From NCBI RefSeq assembly GCF_028551275.1, contig NZ_CP117025.1:1-64000 (forward strand): a stretch of 64,000 bases of DNA, read 5' to 3'. The DNA comes from Sphingomonas hankookensis. GTDB taxonomy: Bacteria > Pseudomonadota > Alphaproteobacteria > Sphingomonadales > Sphingomonadaceae. Both the position numbers and the translations under genes were made by a program. A model generated the notes under the pieces. That model did not search any database and was not told the DNA's origin. It saw nothing but the letters and a program-made list of their open reading frames with translations. Numbering within the stretch: position 1 is the first letter of the stretch; each line of letters starts with the position of its first letter. Of the stretch, positions 34,700-44,824 are shown in pieces.

Positions 34700-34948
34700 T
34701 CAATCGTCGTTGCGGCGTCGTTCCTCCCGCCGACGCCGCGCTTCTTCCTTGCGCATTTCGCGGCCCTCGCGGGCTTCCTTCTTGCGCATCTTGCGGCCGT
34801 AATTGCGGTCGGCTTCCGACTGGCTGGTGGTGGTCCAGTCGATCACCTGCGCGCCGGCGCGGACCGGAGCGGTCGCGACGTCCCATACCGTGCTGACGCA
34901 CCCACCGGTCAGCGGCGCTACCGCCAACACCATCCACGCCAGTCGCAT
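34700..34948 (-). CDS. Small lipoprotein with a charged C-terminal helix
   Basis: 82 residues. The signal peptide MRLAWMVLAVAPLTGGC ends in a lipobox (LTGG|C), so the mature protein starts at Cys17. The last 40 residues are almost all Lys, Arg and Glu (GRKMRKKEAREGREMRKEE), predicted as a long charged helix. No family is recognised. It precedes glpQ by 13 bp in gene order (downstream on the same strand), so it may be co-transcribed with it. Confidence 0.7.
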   Translation of the reverse strand: MRLAWMVLAVAPLTGGCVSTVWDVATAPVRAGAQVIDWTTTSQSEADRNYGRKMRKKEAREGREMRKEEARRRREERRRNDD

Positions 34949-34961
34949 CGGTTCCGAATCC

Positions 34962-35987
34962 TCAATAGGGTTTGTCGCGTATCTGCGCCCCGATTAGCGG
35001 GTAATCGGTGAAGAAACCATCGACGCCCGCCGCGACCGCATCGGCGATCTCCTGCCCGATCCGGCCGTGCGTCGCGGGATCGCCCGGCACGCGATACGCT
35101 TCGGGCAAGAAGATATTCTCGGCGCGGTACGTCCAGGGATGGACGCGCAGGCCCGCCGCATGGGCGTCGCGGACCAGCGGCTTGCCGCCCGCGATCATGA
35201 CCTTGTTCGGGCCGATGCCCCAGGCATAGGTCGCCACCGCCTTCAACCCCGCCGGGGTCGCCATCGTCGCATAATCGTCGACCGGATGATCGGCCGGGCC
35301 GCCGGTGTCGTTCATCAGCTGGATCAGGCGGATTTTGGTCAGTTTCTTCAGCGCCTTGAGGTTGTTCACCTCGAACGACTGGATGAACACCGGCGCCGTG
35401 GCGCTGTCCCAGCCGGCGGCGCGCAGTTCGGCGACCAGCCGCGCCTCCATCGGATGGCCGATCAAGGCGAAATAGGTCGGGTGCTTGGTTTCTGGGTAGA
35501 TGCCGATGGTACGGCCGGTCGCGGCGGTGGCACGCTTGGCCAGCGCAATGACCTCGGCGAGGGTCGGCACCGGTTGCCGGCCGTCATAAGCCTTGTTGTC
35601 GGGACGCAGCAGCGGCAGGCGTTCCTTCGCGCGCAGCGTGCGCAGTTCGGCGAGGGTGAAATCCTCGGTGAACCAGCCGGTCATCGCCACGCCGTCGATA
35701 GTCTTGGTCGTGCGGCGAGTGGCGAATTCAGGATGCTCGGCGACGTCGGTAGTTTCCGAAATCTCGTTCTCGTGCCGGGCGACGAACACATTGTCCTTCG
35801 TCAGCACGAGGTCGGGTTCGATGAAGTCCGCCCCCTGTTCGATCGCCAGTTCATAGGCGGCGAGCGTATGTTCGGGGCGCGATCCGCTGGCGCCGCGATG
35901 GGCGATCACGATCGGCGTCCTGTCGAGCGGAGCCTCTGCCGTCACCATCGTCGCCCCCAGAATTCCCGCCATCACCAACCCCAACAT
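34962..35987 (-). CDS. glpQ: Glycerophosphodiester phosphodiesterase, exported
   Basis: 341 residues. The N-terminal signal peptide is MLGLVMAGILGATMVTAEA. The catalytic domain has IVIAHRGASGSRPEHTLAAY (His-Arg active site), FIEPDLVLTKDNVFVARHE (metal-binding Glu/Asp and second His) and the C-terminal VDGFFTDYP. It hydrolyses glycerophosphodiesters to glycerol-3-phosphate in the periplasm. No glpT partner is nearby. Confidence 0.92.
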   Translation of the reverse strand: MLGLVMAGILGATMVTAEAPLDRTPIVIAHRGASGSRPEHTLAAYELAIEQGADFIEPDLVLTKDNVFVARHENEISETTDVAEHPEFATRRTTKTIDGVAMTGWFTEDFTLAELRTLRAKERLPLLRPDNKAYDGRQPVPTLAEVIALAKRATAATGRTIGIYPETKHPTYFALIGHPMEARLVAELRAAGWDSATAPVFIQSFEVNNLKALKKLTKIRLIQLMNDTGGPADHPVDDYATMATPAGLKAVATYAWGIGPNKVMIAGGKPLVRDAHAAGLRVHPWTYRAENIFLPEAYRVPGDPATHGRIGQEIADAVAAGVDGFFTDYPLIGAQIRDKPY

Positions 35988-36060
35988 CTGCGACCCTCTC
36001 GCAACAGGAAACCCTTTGGTTGGCGAACGTTAGCCCTGACGACCAACGGAGCGCGCCCTC

Positions 36061-36570
36061 ATGCAATTCACCATCAACGGACAGCCGTATCAGGCGGAGG
36101 CGGACATCCGCACCTCCTTGCTCGACCTGCTGCGCGAACATCTCTCGCTCACCGGCAGCAAGAAGGGCTGCGATCATGGCCAATGCGGGGCGTGCACCGT
36201 GCTGGTGAACGGCCGCCGCATCAATGCCTGCCTCACGCTCGCCGTGATGCATCAGGATGACGACATCGTGACGATCGAGGGGCTGGGCACGCCCGAGGAC
36301 CTGCATCCGCTGCAGGCCGCGTTCGTCAAGCATGACGGGTTCCAGTGCGGATACTGCACGCCGGGGCAGATCTGTTCGGCGGTCGGCATGCTGGACGAGG
36401 TAAAGAAGGGTTGGCCGAGCCATGTCAGCGCGGACCTCGACGATCCCGATTTCACCGACGACGAAATCCGCGAGCGGATGAGCGGCAATCTGTGCCGTTG
36501 TTCGGCCTATCCCAACATCGTTGATGCGATCCGCGAGGTTGCCGATGCCGAGGTGGAGACGGCGGCATGA
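36061..36570 (+). CDS. paoA: Aldehyde oxidoreductase 2Fe-2S subunit (PaoA-type)
   Basis: 169 residues. Two [2Fe-2S] domains are present: the plant-ferredoxin-like cluster ([21 protein letters not shown]) and the four-helix cluster (GYCTPGQI and [11 protein letters not shown]). Unlike E. coli PaoA there is no twin-arginine signal: the frame closes just upstream of the ATG (TGA 15 bp before), so this complex is probably cytoplasmic. It overlaps paoB by 4 bp. Confidence 0.93.
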   Translation: MQFTINGQPYQAEADIRTSLLDLLREHLSLTGSKKGCDHGQCGACTVLVNGRRINACLTLAVMHQDDDIVTIEGLGTPEDLHPLQAAFVKHDGFQCGYCTPGQICSAVGMLDEVKKGWPSHVSADLDDPDFTDDEIRERMSGNLCRCSAYPNIVDAIREVADAEVETAA

Positions 36571-37544
36571 AGTTGTTCAACTATGCCAAGGCGGACAGCG
36601 CCGAAGCCGCGGTCCGCGAAGGCGGGATCAGCGACACGAAATTCATCGCGGGCGGGACCAACCTGCTCGACCTGATGAAATTGCAGATCGAGACGCCCGC
36701 ACGGCTGGTCGATATCAGCCGGTTGCCGCTCGACCGGATCGAGGAGATGGATGGCGGCGGCATCCGCATCGGCGCGCTGGTGCCCAATTCCGACCTGGCG
36801 GCCGATCCGATCATTCGCGAACGCTATGAAGTGCTCAGCCGCGCGCTGCTGGCCGGCGCGTCGGGGCAGTTGCGCAACAAGGCATCGACCGGCGGCAACC
36901 TGCTGCAACGGACCCGCTGCTATTATTTCTACGAGACGGCGGCGCGCTGTAACAAGCGGGTGCCGGGATCGGGTTGCGACGCGAAGGAAGGCTTCAACCG
37001 CATCCTCGCGGTGCTGGGTACCAGCGAGCATTGCATCGCGACCCATCCCAGCGACATGGGCGTCGCGATGCGCGCGCTCGACGCGACGATCGTGACGCTG
37101 GGCGGCGATGGCGAAAAGCGAAGGATCGCGATCGGCGATTTCTACCGCCTGCCCGGCGACACGCCCGATGTCGAGAATGTGCTGCGGCAGGGCGAGTTGA
37201 TCACCCATATCGAACTGCCGCCGGCTCCCGAGGGCAGGCAGACCTATCGCAAGGTGCGTGACCGGGCGTCTTATGCCTTCGCCCTCGTGTCGGTCGCCGG
37301 GATCGTGGCGGTCGGGAACGGCAAGATCACTTCGGCCCAACTCGCCTTCGGCGGCCTGGGGCCGATGCCGTGGCGCGACGAAGCGGTCGAGCGGGTGCTG
37401 GTCGGGCAGGCGCCGTCGGACGCACTGTTCGCGGAGGCCGCCGACGTGCTGCTGCGCGACGCGAAAGGCTACGGCTGCAACGACTTCAAGATTCCTCTGA
37501 CCCGGCGCACGCTGATCGCGACGCTGCGGGAGCTGACCGCATGA
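36567..37544 (+). CDS. paoB: Aldehyde oxidoreductase FAD subunit (PaoB-type)
   Basis: 325 residues of the CO-dehydrogenase flavoprotein family: [15 protein letters not shown] (FAD pyrophosphate loop) and [19 protein letters not shown]. An insertion holds four Cys ([22 protein letters not shown]), the ligands of the extra [4Fe-4S] cluster that distinguishes PaoB from xanthine dehydrogenase. It passes electrons from the Mo subunit; it overlaps both neighbours by 4 bp. Confidence 0.93.
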   Translation: MKLFNYAKADSAEAAVREGGISDTKFIAGGTNLLDLMKLQIETPARLVDISRLPLDRIEEMDGGGIRIGALVPNSDLAADPIIRERYEVLSRALLAGASGQLRNKASTGGNLLQRTRCYYFYETAARCNKRVPGSGCDAKEGFNRILAVLGTSEHCIATHPSDMGVAMRALDATIVTLGGDGEKRRIAIGDFYRLPGDTPDVENVLRQGELITHIELPPAPEGRQTYRKVRDRASYAFALVSVAGIVAVGNGKITSAQLAFGGLGPMPWRDEAVERVLVGQAPSDALFAEAADVLLRDAKGYGCNDFKIPLTRRTLIATLRELTA

Positions 37545-39760
37545 CCCAGAACGCATTGCGCATGGACAAGCCCGTCGACACCAGCCTGCTCGACAGTGGC
37601 GTGCAGGGGATCATCGGCAAGGGGATCGAACGGATCGACGGTCCGCTGAAGGTGGCGGGCAAGGCGACCTATTCCGCGGAATATGAGTTTCCGAACCTCG
37701 CTTACGGCTTCCTCGTCCGCGCGCCCTTTGCCGCCGGTACGATCACGTCGATCGATGCGGAAGGCGCCAAGGCGCTGCCGGGCGTCATAGACGTCGTCGT
37801 CGACCTGAAGACCTTCATCCGCAACGCGCAGCAGGGCGGCGAGACCGAGGCGCCGACGCAGGGCGTCAAGGACGTCGCCTATTTCGGCGAGCCGGTCGCG
37901 ATCGTCGTCGCGGAGAGCTTCGAGGTGGCGCGCGACGCGGCGCAGCTGGTGTCGATCCGCCATGAACCGACCGAGGGAGTGTTCACCTTCGACGACCATG
38001 TCGACGACGCGATCAAGCCGCCGCCGGGATCGATGCCGCCCTATCACGAACAGGGCAATCTCGACCGGGCGATGGCCGAGGCGGCGTTCACGGTGGACGA
38101 TGTGTGGCGCACCCCGTCGCAGAATTCGGCCGCGATGGAGCCGCATGCATCGATCGCGCTGTGGGACGAGGACGGGCTGACGCTCTACGGGTCGCTGCAG
38201 ATGCCGTCGTCGGACAAGCAGCAGCTCGCCAAGTCGCTGGGCGAACGGCAATCGAAGGTGCGGATCGTCGCGCGCTATATCGGCGGCGGTTTCGGGTCGA
38301 AGCTCGGCATTTCGCCCGATACGGTAGCCACCGCGATCGCAGCGAAGGCGGTCGGCCGGCCGGTCAAGACGGTGATGACCCGGCAACAGGTGTTCGACGC
38401 CACCGTGCGCCGGTCGAACACGCAGCAGCGCTTCCGCCTTGCCGCCGATGCCGAGGGGCGGCTGACCGGGATCGGGCATGAGACACTGTGTTCGAACCTG
38501 CCGGGCGAGGGTTATTTCGAGCCGGCCGGACAGGCGACCCAGTTCCTCTATGGCGGCGAAAACCGGATCATCCGCCACGATCTGGTCGAGCTGAATCGCA
38601 CGCTGTCGGGATCGATGCGCGCGCCGGGCGAAGCGGTCGGGCTGCTCGCGCTGGAAAACGCGATGGACGAGCTGGCGGAGAAGATCGGGATCGATCCGGT
38701 CGAGTTGCGTCGCCGCAACGATCCCAGTCGCGATCCGCAGAAGGACGTGCCCTTTTCCACCCGCTCGCTGACCCGCTGCCTCGACGCCGGGGCGGAGGCG
38801 TTCGGCTGGGATCAGCGCAACCAGACGCCCGGTGCGAAACGCGATGGCGACTGGCTCATCGGGCAGGGCATGGCATCGACCACCCGCACCAACATGCTGC
38901 AACCCAGCGAAGCGCAGGTGTCGATCGGTCCCGACGGGCGGGCGCTGGTCGAAACCGACATGACCGATATCGGCACCGGCACCTACACCATCCTCGCCCA
39001 GATTGCGGGCGAGATGCTCGGCCTTCCGGTCGAGCGGGTCGAAGTGCATCTGGGCGATACCAAGTCGCCGCCGGGTGCCGGATCGGGCGGATCATGGGGT
39101 GCCGGCAGCAGCGGGTCGTCGGTCTATCTGGCGGCGCAGGCATTGCGCGAAAAGCTGGCCAAGGCGATGGACGTCGACGCCGACGACCTGACGCTCAAGG
39201 ACGGTCACGCGATCGCCGGCAACCGCCGGGTGCCGATCGGCGATCTGGTCGGCGAGGGGCTGACCGCCACCGGATCGATCGAACCGGGCAAACAGGAGAA
39301 GGAAACGACGCAGGCCAGCTATGGCGCGCATTTCTGCGAGGTGAAGGTCCACGCCGTCACCGGCGAGGTGCGGGTCACGCGCTGGCATTCGACGTTCGAG
39401 GCCGGGCGCATCCTGAACCAGCAGACCGCGCGGTCGCAGTGCATCGGCGGCATCGTGTTCGGTATCGGCACCGCGCTGACCGAGGAACTGGTCCATGACG
39501 ATCGCGACGGGCGTATCGTCAACCACGACCTAGCCGAATATCATGTGCCGGCGCATGCCGACATTCCGCCCATGGACATCGCCTTCCTCGACGAACGCGA
39601 TCCCCATGCAAATCCGCTTCATGCCAAGGGGATCGGCGAGCTGGGCATCGGCGGTGCGGGCGCGGCGGTGTTGAACGCGATCTACAATGCGACCGGGGTA
39701 CGGGTCCGCGATTACCCCGCGACGCTGGACAAGTTGCTGGAAGGATTGCCGGCCGTCTGA
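37541..39760 (+). CDS. paoC: Aldehyde oxidoreductase molybdopterin subunit (PaoC-type)
   Basis: 739 residues. It belongs to the xanthine-oxidase family: [14 protein letters not shown] at the N-terminus, [11 protein letters not shown] and [20 protein letters not shown] around the Mo cofactor, [15 protein letters not shown], and the C-terminal [18 protein letters not shown] with the catalytic Glu. It oxidises aromatic or aliphatic aldehydes to acids by family analogy. MocA- and XdhC-like maturation genes are at 24157-25699. Confidence 0.94.
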   Translation: MTQNALRMDKPVDTSLLDSGVQGIIGKGIERIDGPLKVAGKATYSAEYEFPNLAYGFLVRAPFAAGTITSIDAEGAKALPGVIDVVVDLKTFIRNAQQGGETEAPTQGVKDVAYFGEPVAIVVAESFEVARDAAQLVSIRHEPTEGVFTFDDHVDDAIKPPPGSMPPYHEQGNLDRAMAEAAFTVDDVWRTPSQNSAAMEPHASIALWDEDGLTLYGSLQMPSSDKQQLAKSLGERQSKVRIVARYIGGGFGSKLGISPDTVATAIAAKAVGRPVKTVMTRQQVFDATVRRSNTQQRFRLAADAEGRLTGIGHETLCSNLPGEGYFEPAGQATQFLYGGENRIIRHDLVELNRTLSGSMRAPGEAVGLLALENAMDELAEKIGIDPVELRRRNDPSRDPQKDVPFSTRSLTRCLDAGAEAFGWDQRNQTPGAKRDGDWLIGQGMASTTRTNMLQPSEAQVSIGPDGRALVETDMTDIGTGTYTILAQIAGEMLGLPVERVEVHLGDTKSPPGAGSGGSWGAGSSGSSVYLAAQALREKLAKAMDVDADDLTLKDGHAIAGNRRVPIGDLVGEGLTATGSIEPGKQEKETTQASYGAHFCEVKVHAVTGEVRVTRWHSTFEAGRILNQQTARSQCIGGIVFGIGTALTEELVHDDRDGRIVNHDLAEYHVPAHADIPPMDIAFLDERDPHANPLHAKGIGELGIGGAGAAVLNAIYNATGVRVRDYPATLDKLLEGLPAV

Positions 39761-39765
39761 GCAAG

Positions 39766-39905
39766 GCTCCTCCCCATTGCATGGGGAGGGGGACCGCCGC
39801 CGAAGGCGGTGGTGGAGGGGGTTCGCCTCGCAACGCAACGGTTTCGTATGCGGCCCGCCCCCTCCACCAGCTTCGCTGGTCCCCCTCCCCGCAAGCGGGG
39901 AGGAT
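39766..39905. repeat. Compound intergenic palindrome (CTCCTCCCC family)
   Basis: Nested arms: CTCCCCATTGCATGGGGAGG, CCGCCGCCGAAGGCGGTGG and the closing CCCTCCCCGCAAGCGGGGAG. A central segment, GCCTCGCAACGCAACGG, is shared exactly with the repeat at 44682-44823, proving that both belong to one dispersed family. It follows paoC and precedes sdhB. Confidence 0.8.
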
Positions 39906-40028
39906 CGTAAGAAGCCTACCCCTATGGGCAATTTTCCCTTGTTCGCGTTTGCGGCATCCCCACCTGTCATGTATCTGACCCGCAGACCGGGTGGAATTGC
40001 CACCCCCTGACCGAACCGAGCGAGTATC

Positions 40029-40808
40029 ATGGCCGAATTCCGTTTGCCCAAGAACAGCGTCGTCAAGAAGGGCACGACCCACAAGTCGGCGACCTCGGGC
40101 CGGATCAAGAAATTCAAGGTCTATCGCTACGACCCCGATTCGGGACAGAATCCGCGCTACGACGATTTCGAGATCGATCTGGACGAATGCGGTCCGATGG
40201 TGCTCGACGCGCTCATCAAGATGAAGTCGGAGCAGGACCCCTCGCTTACCTTCCGCCGGTCGTGCCGGGAGGGGATTTGCGGGTCGTGTTCGATGAACAT
40301 CGACGGTCGCAACGGCCTCGCCTGCACCACCGCGATCGAGGATATCAAGGGCGATATCCGCATCACCCCGCTGCCGCACATGGACGTCATCAAGGACCTC
40401 GTGCCGGACTTCACGCATTTCTATGCGCAGTACGCATCGATCAAGCCGTGGCTGCAGACCGTGACCCCGGAACCCGCCGGCAAGGAACGGCTCCAGTCGC
40501 CGGAAGACCGCAACAAGCTGGACGGGCTGTACGAGTGCATCCTGTGCGCCTGCTGCTCGACCTCCTGCCCGAGCTATTGGTGGAACAGCGACAAGTTCCT
40601 GGGGCCCGCGATCCTGCTGCAAGCCTATCGCTGGCTGGCCGACAGCCGCGACGAGATGACCGGCGAGCGTCTGGACGAGCTGGAGGATCCGTTCCGCCTG
40701 TATCGTTGCCACACGATCATGAACTGCGCGAACGTGTGCCCGAAGGGGCTGAACCCCGCCAAGGCGATCGCCGAGATCAAGAAGATGGAAGTCGAGCGGA
40801 TCATTTGA
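40029..40808 (+). CDS. sdhB: Succinate dehydrogenase iron-sulfur subunit
   Basis: 259 residues. The [2Fe-2S] cluster is [15 protein letters not shown]. The [4Fe-4S] and [3Fe-4S] ligands lie in [15 protein letters not shown] and [17 protein letters not shown]. It transfers electrons from SdhA to ubiquinone. It is 11 kb from sdhCDA and on the opposite strand, so the complex is made from two transcription units. The N-terminus has a basic extension ([18 protein letters not shown]). Its neighbour is zapE. Confidence 0.96.
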   Translation: MAEFRLPKNSVVKKGTTHKSATSGRIKKFKVYRYDPDSGQNPRYDDFEIDLDECGPMVLDALIKMKSEQDPSLTFRRSCREGICGSCSMNIDGRNGLACTTAIEDIKGDIRITPLPHMDVIKDLVPDFTHFYAQYASIKPWLQTVTPEPAGKERLQSPEDRNKLDGLYECILCACCSTSCPSYWWNSDKFLGPAILLQAYRWLADSRDEMTGERLDELEDPFRLYRCHTIMNCANVCPKGLNPAKAIAEIKKMEVERII

Positions 40809-40838
40809 TTCGTTCGGGCGGTGTTGCACGCACCACCC

Positions 40839-40954
40839 GTTCGTCCTGAGTAGCGGCTGAGCCTGTCGAAGACGCGTATCGAAGGACCGCTACCGTTGGC
40901 GACGATCCTTCGATACGCCCTTTCGACAAGCTCAATGGCTACTCAGGATAAACG
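40839..40954. repeat. Long palindrome (CGTTCGTCCTGAGTAG family)
   Basis: The arms CGTTCGTCCTGAGTAGCGGC and GGCTACTCAGGATAAACG, with inner pair CGTATCGAAGGA/TCCTTCGATACG. Same family as 45684-45790. It lies between sdhB and zapE. Confidence 0.8.
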
Positions 40955-40984
40955 GAGGGGTCATTCACCGGGAATGATCCTGCC

Positions 40985-42088
40985 ATGACCGTCCTCACCC
41001 GCTACGACCACCTCGTCGCCGCCGGCGAACTCCGCCCCGATCCCGAACAGCGCGCCGCCGCCGAGCGGCTGTCGCGCCTCGCCACCGAACTCGACTCGCC
41101 GCCCAAGCGCGGCCTGTTCGCGCGCCTGACCGGCAAAGATGTCGCTCCCCCGCGCGGCGTCTACCTGTGGGGCGGGGTCGGGCGCGGCAAGTCGATGCTG
41201 ATGGACCTGTTCTACGACTGCGTCGCCACCGGGCCCAAGCGCCGCGTCCATTTCCATGCCTTCATGATCGAGGTCCATGCCCGCCTCGCCACCGAGCGCG
41301 CCAAGGAAGCGGGCAACCCGGTGCCGCCGGTCGCCGAGGCGCTGGCCAAGGACCTGAAGCTGCTCGCGTTCGACGAGATGGTCATCAACAACACCGCCGA
41401 CGCGATGGTGCTCTCGCGGCTGTTTACCGAGATGATGACGCATGGCGTGACGATGGTGGCGACGTCGAACCGGCCGCCGGTCGATCTCTACAAGGACGGG
41501 TTGCAGCGCGACAGCTTCCTGCCGTTCATCCATCTGCTCGAATCGAACCTCGACGTGCTGCCGCTGAACGGCCCGACCGATTATCGCCGCGACCGGCTGG
41601 GCGCGGTCGATACCTGGCTGGTGCCGAACGGCCCGGCGGCGACCGAGGCGCTGTCGGCGGCGTTCTTCCGCCTGACCGATTATCCGGTCGAGGATGCGGC
41701 GCATGTCCCGTCGTGCGACCTCGATATCGGCGGGCGTACGCTGCATGTGCCCAAGGCGCTGAAGGGCGTCGCGGTCTTCAGCTTCAAGCGGCTGTGCGGC
41801 GAGGCGCGCGGCGCGCCCGACTATCTGGAGGTGGCGCGGACCTTTCACACCGTCATTCTGGTCGGCATTCCGGTCCTGGGCCCCGAGAACCGCAACGAAG
41901 CGGCGCGGTTCGTGACGCTGATCGACGCGCTGTACGAATATCGGGTGAAGCTGCTGGCGGCGGCGGACGCACAACCGGGTGACCTGTACCCGACCGGCGA
42001 CGGGCGGTTCGAATTCGACCGGACGATCAGCCGGTTGGAGGAGATGCGATCGGAGGAATATCTGGCCAAGGGGCATGGCGAGGGGTAG
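40985..42088 (+). CDS. zapE: ZapE/AFG1-family ATPase
   Basis: 367 residues. Walker A is WGGVGRGKSMLMD (residues 63-70), Walker B LLAFDEM, then MVATSNRPPVDLYKDGLQRD, a family signature. In E. coli ZapE affects Z-ring stability; the mitochondrial relative AFG1 takes part in respiratory-complex turnover, which makes its position beside sdhB suggestive. No further partner is visible. Confidence 0.94.
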   Translation: MTVLTRYDHLVAAGELRPDPEQRAAAERLSRLATELDSPPKRGLFARLTGKDVAPPRGVYLWGGVGRGKSMLMDLFYDCVATGPKRRVHFHAFMIEVHARLATERAKEAGNPVPPVAEALAKDLKLLAFDEMVINNTADAMVLSRLFTEMMTHGVTMVATSNRPPVDLYKDGLQRDSFLPFIHLLESNLDVLPLNGPTDYRRDRLGAVDTWLVPNGPAATEALSAAFFRLTDYPVEDAAHVPSCDLDIGGRTLHVPKALKGVAVFSFKRLCGEARGAPDYLEVARTFHTVILVGIPVLGPENRNEAARFVTLIDALYEYRVKLLAAADAQPGDLYPTGDGRFEFDRTISRLEEMRSEEYLAKGHGEG

Positions 42089-42111
42089 CGGCTCCTACCC
42101 TTTCCCCGTCT

Positions 42112-42219
42112 GCTTCGAGCGCAGGTTCGAGCCTGTCGAGAATCGAAGTCGAGAAGGGGTTACCCCAAACGACCCAGTTCTCGACTGTTGCTTCTCGACA
42201 GGCTCGAAGCTGCTCGAAC
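42112..42219. repeat. Long palindrome (TTCGAGC..GTCGAGAA family)
   Basis: The arms GCTTCGAGCGCAGGTTCGAG and CTCGAAGCTGCTCGAAC, with repeated TCGAGAA/TTCTCGA pairs. The related copy is at 45846-45952. It separates the convergent zapE and hrpB genes. Confidence 0.75.
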
Positions 42220-42242
42220 CGAACGGGGTGGTGCGGGTGACG

Positions 42243-44666
42243 TCACCCCCGCCGCGCATCCGCCTTCTTCGTCCTCAGCGTCGCCGACGCCGCCGCCGGA
42301 TCGTCGGGCCAGGGATGGCGCGGATAGCGGCCGCGCATTTCCTTCGACACGTCGCGCCATGATCCCGCCCAGAAGCCCGGCAAATCCTTCGTCGTCTGGA
42401 TCGGCCGCCCCGCGGGGGAGGTCAGGCTGAGCGTCAGCGGCTGGCCCGCGACCATCGGATGCGTCGCCAATCCGAACAGTGCTTGCACGCGCAGTTCGAC
42501 GCGCGGCCCCCCTTCGGCGGCATAGTCGATCGCGTGGCTCGATCCGGCGGGACTTTCGAAGCGGGCGGGCGCAAGGCGGCGGACCTGTTGCATCCAGTCC
42601 CAGCCCGCCTGTTGCTCCAGCGCGTCGTGCAGCCCGGTCACCGCGTCGAGCCGGCGCTTGCCGGCCAGCAACGGTGGCAGCCAGTCGTCGATCGTAGCCG
42701 TCAGCGCGTCGTCGCCGAGCGGATCGGGCTGGCCCAGCATCGCCGCGACATAGGCCGAACGGCGGCGAAGAGCATCCGCCCCCTCCCATGGCAAGAGTGA
42801 AAGGTCGCGCCGCGCACCTTCGGTCAGTGCCGCGACGATCTCGTCCGGCGACGCTGCGGCATCGGGACCCGACGACAGCCGGATCGCACCCAGCCGGCGT
42901 TCGCGGAGCGCCACCACGCCGCGCGTCGCGGGGTCGAAGGTGACGCTGCGCCGCGTCTCGATCCGATCGCCGAACAGTTGCTCGACGGTCGCCTGTTCGA
43001 TCGCCACCGCCGACAGGATGCGTGCGCCGGCCGCCTGCCCCTGAGTCTCCGCGACCGCCAGCCATTCGGCCGATCCGAGCGCGGCCGCGTCCAGCGTGAA
43101 GCCGCGCCCGCCGACCGAGGCCCAGCGTTCGCCCGACACGTCGCGCCGTCTGGCGATCCGGTCGGGAAAGGCTAGCGCGACGCTGCGCGCCAGGGCATCG
43201 GCGGGAGGATCGTCGCGGCCCTTCACCAGCTTGCGCCAGCGCTCGGCCAGACGGCGCGACGCTTCGGCCCGCTGCCCGCGCTCGGTCCGCCAGCGACGGC
43301 GGCGCTGGTCAAGATCGGTGTCGTTGCTGCCGAGCCCCCGCTCCCCCAGCAGCACCGCGACCTCCGCCGCCGCGCCCGCAAAGCCACCCTCCCCCGCTCG
43401 GATCAGCATATGGGCGAGGCGCGGGCTGAGCGGCAGCGCGGCGATGGCAAGGCCGTGCGGCGTCGGGCGGCCATCGCGGTCGATCGCGTCCAGCGTGGCA
43501 AGACGCGTGCGCGCCTCCTCGACCGCCGCCGCCGGCGGGGGGTCGAGCCAGCGCAACGTCGTCGGATCGGTGACGCCCCATTTGCCGCATTCGAGCACCA
43601 GCGCCGACAGGTCGGCCTCCAATATCTCGGCCGGGTCGAAGCGCGGCAGGCCGGCGGTGGCGGCAGCCTCCCACAGGCGATAGGCCACGCCCGGCCCCTG
43701 CCTTGCGGCACGCCCCGCGCGCTGGGTGACCGCGGCTTGGCTCGCCCGCTCCGTGGTCAGCCGCGTCATGCCCGCCGACCGGTCGTAGCGCGGACGGCGG
43801 GCGAGGCCGGAATCGACGACGATGCGGATGCCGTCCAATGTCAGCGAGGTTTCGGCAATGCTGGTCGCCAGCACGATCTTGCGCCGGCCTTGCGGATCGG
43901 GGGCGATGGCGGCGCGCTGTTCGGCCGGCAGCAGCGTCCCGTGCAGCCGGTGCAGCACCGCGCCCTCAGGCACGGCGATGCGTTCGGCGGTGCGTTCGAT
44001 CTCGGCAACGCCGGGCAGGAAGGCGAGGATGCCGCCTTCCGCTTCGGTGAGCGCGCGGCGGATCGCAGCGGCGACCGAGTCCTCGATCCGGGCCTCGGCA
44101 TTGCGACCGATATGGCGCAGGTCGAGCGCGTAGGAACGCCCCTCGCTCTCGATCACCGGTGCATCATCCATCAGCGCAGCGAAGCGTTCGCCGTCCAACG
44201 TCGCCGACATGGCGAGGATGCGTAGGTCGGGCCGCAGCGCCGCCTGCGCGTCGAGCGCAAGGGCGAGGCCGAAATCGCTGTCGAGGCTGCGTTCGTGCAC
44301 TTCGTCGAACAGCACTGCCGATACGCCGGCCAGTTCGGGATCGGCCTGGATACGGGCGACGAAGATGCCCTCGGTCATCACCGTGACGCGGGTCGCCGCC
44401 GACCGCTTGCTGTCCATGCGGGTGGCGTAGCCGAAGGTCTGGCCAACGGGTTCGCCGCCGGTTGCGGCCATCCGCTCGGCCGCAGCGCGGGCGGCGATGC
44501 GGCGGGGGGAGAGGAGCAGGATTCCGCCGGTCGCCCATGGTTCGGTCAGCAGCGCCGGGGCGACAGCGGTGGTCTTGCCCGCACCCGGCGGGGCGACGAG
44601 GACGGCGGAGGTGCGGTCGCGCAGCGTCTCGAGGATGCGGGGCAGGACGGCGTGGATGGGGAGCAT
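42243..44666 (-). CDS. hrpB: ATP-dependent RNA helicase HrpB (DEAH/RHA type)
   Basis: 807 residues. N-terminal motifs are VAPPGAGKTTA (I), LFDEVHERSLDSD (II, DEVH) and LAMSATLDGERF (III). IVLATSIAETSLTLDGI and ERASQAAVTQRAGRAARQGPG are motifs V and VI. The C-terminal HrpB domain includes AEGGPRVELRVQALFGL and RPIQTTKDLPGFWAGSW. Function in the cell is unclear; homologues process RNA. ATG 44666 fits the family; a longer upstream frame runs through a repeat. Confidence 0.94.
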   Translation of the reverse strand: MLPIHAVLPRILETLRDRTSAVLVAPPGAGKTTAVAPALLTEPWATGGILLLSPRRIAARAAAERMAATGGEPVGQTFGYATRMDSKRSAATRVTVMTEGIFVARIQADPELAGVSAVLFDEVHERSLDSDFGLALALDAQAALRPDLRILAMSATLDGERFAALMDDAPVIESEGRSYALDLRHIGRNAEARIEDSVAAAIRRALTEAEGGILAFLPGVAEIERTAERIAVPEGAVLHRLHGTLLPAEQRAAIAPDPQGRRKIVLATSIAETSLTLDGIRIVVDSGLARRPRYDRSAGMTRLTTERASQAAVTQRAGRAARQGPGVAYRLWEAAATAGLPRFDPAEILEADLSALVLECGKWGVTDPTTLRWLDPPPAAAVEEARTRLATLDAIDRDGRPTPHGLAIAALPLSPRLAHMLIRAGEGGFAGAAAEVAVLLGERGLGSNDTDLDQRRRRWRTERGQRAEASRRLAERWRKLVKGRDDPPADALARSVALAFPDRIARRRDVSGERWASVGGRGFTLDAAALGSAEWLAVAETQGQAAGARILSAVAIEQATVEQLFGDRIETRRSVTFDPATRGVVALRERRLGAIRLSSGPDAAASPDEIVAALTEGARRDLSLLPWEGADALRRRSAYVAAMLGQPDPLGDDALTATIDDWLPPLLAGKRRLDAVTGLHDALEQQAGWDWMQQVRRLAPARFESPAGSSHAIDYAAEGGPRVELRVQALFGLATHPMVAGQPLTLSLTSPAGRPIQTTKDLPGFWAGSWRDVSKEMRGRYPRHPWPDDPAAASATLRTKKADARRG

Positions 44667-44681
44667 GGCTTCCTCTAGCAA

Positions 44682-44823
44682 TCCTCCCCGCCCGCGGGGA
44701 GGGGGACCGCTCGCGTCAGCGAGGGGTGGAAGGGGGGTGCGCCTCGCAACGCAACGGTCCCGTAATGCGGACACCCCCCTCCACCATCCTGCGGATGGTC
44801 CCCCTCCCCGTGCCGGGGAGGAG
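44682..44823. repeat. Compound palindrome, second CTCCTCCCC-family copy
   Basis: The outer arms ATCCTCCCCGCCCGCGGGGA and CTCCCCGTGCCGGGGAGGA bracket inner stems (CACCCCCCTCC and partners). It shares the segment GCCTCGCAACGCAACGG with 39766-39905. Confidence 0.8.
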
Positions 44824-44824
44824 C

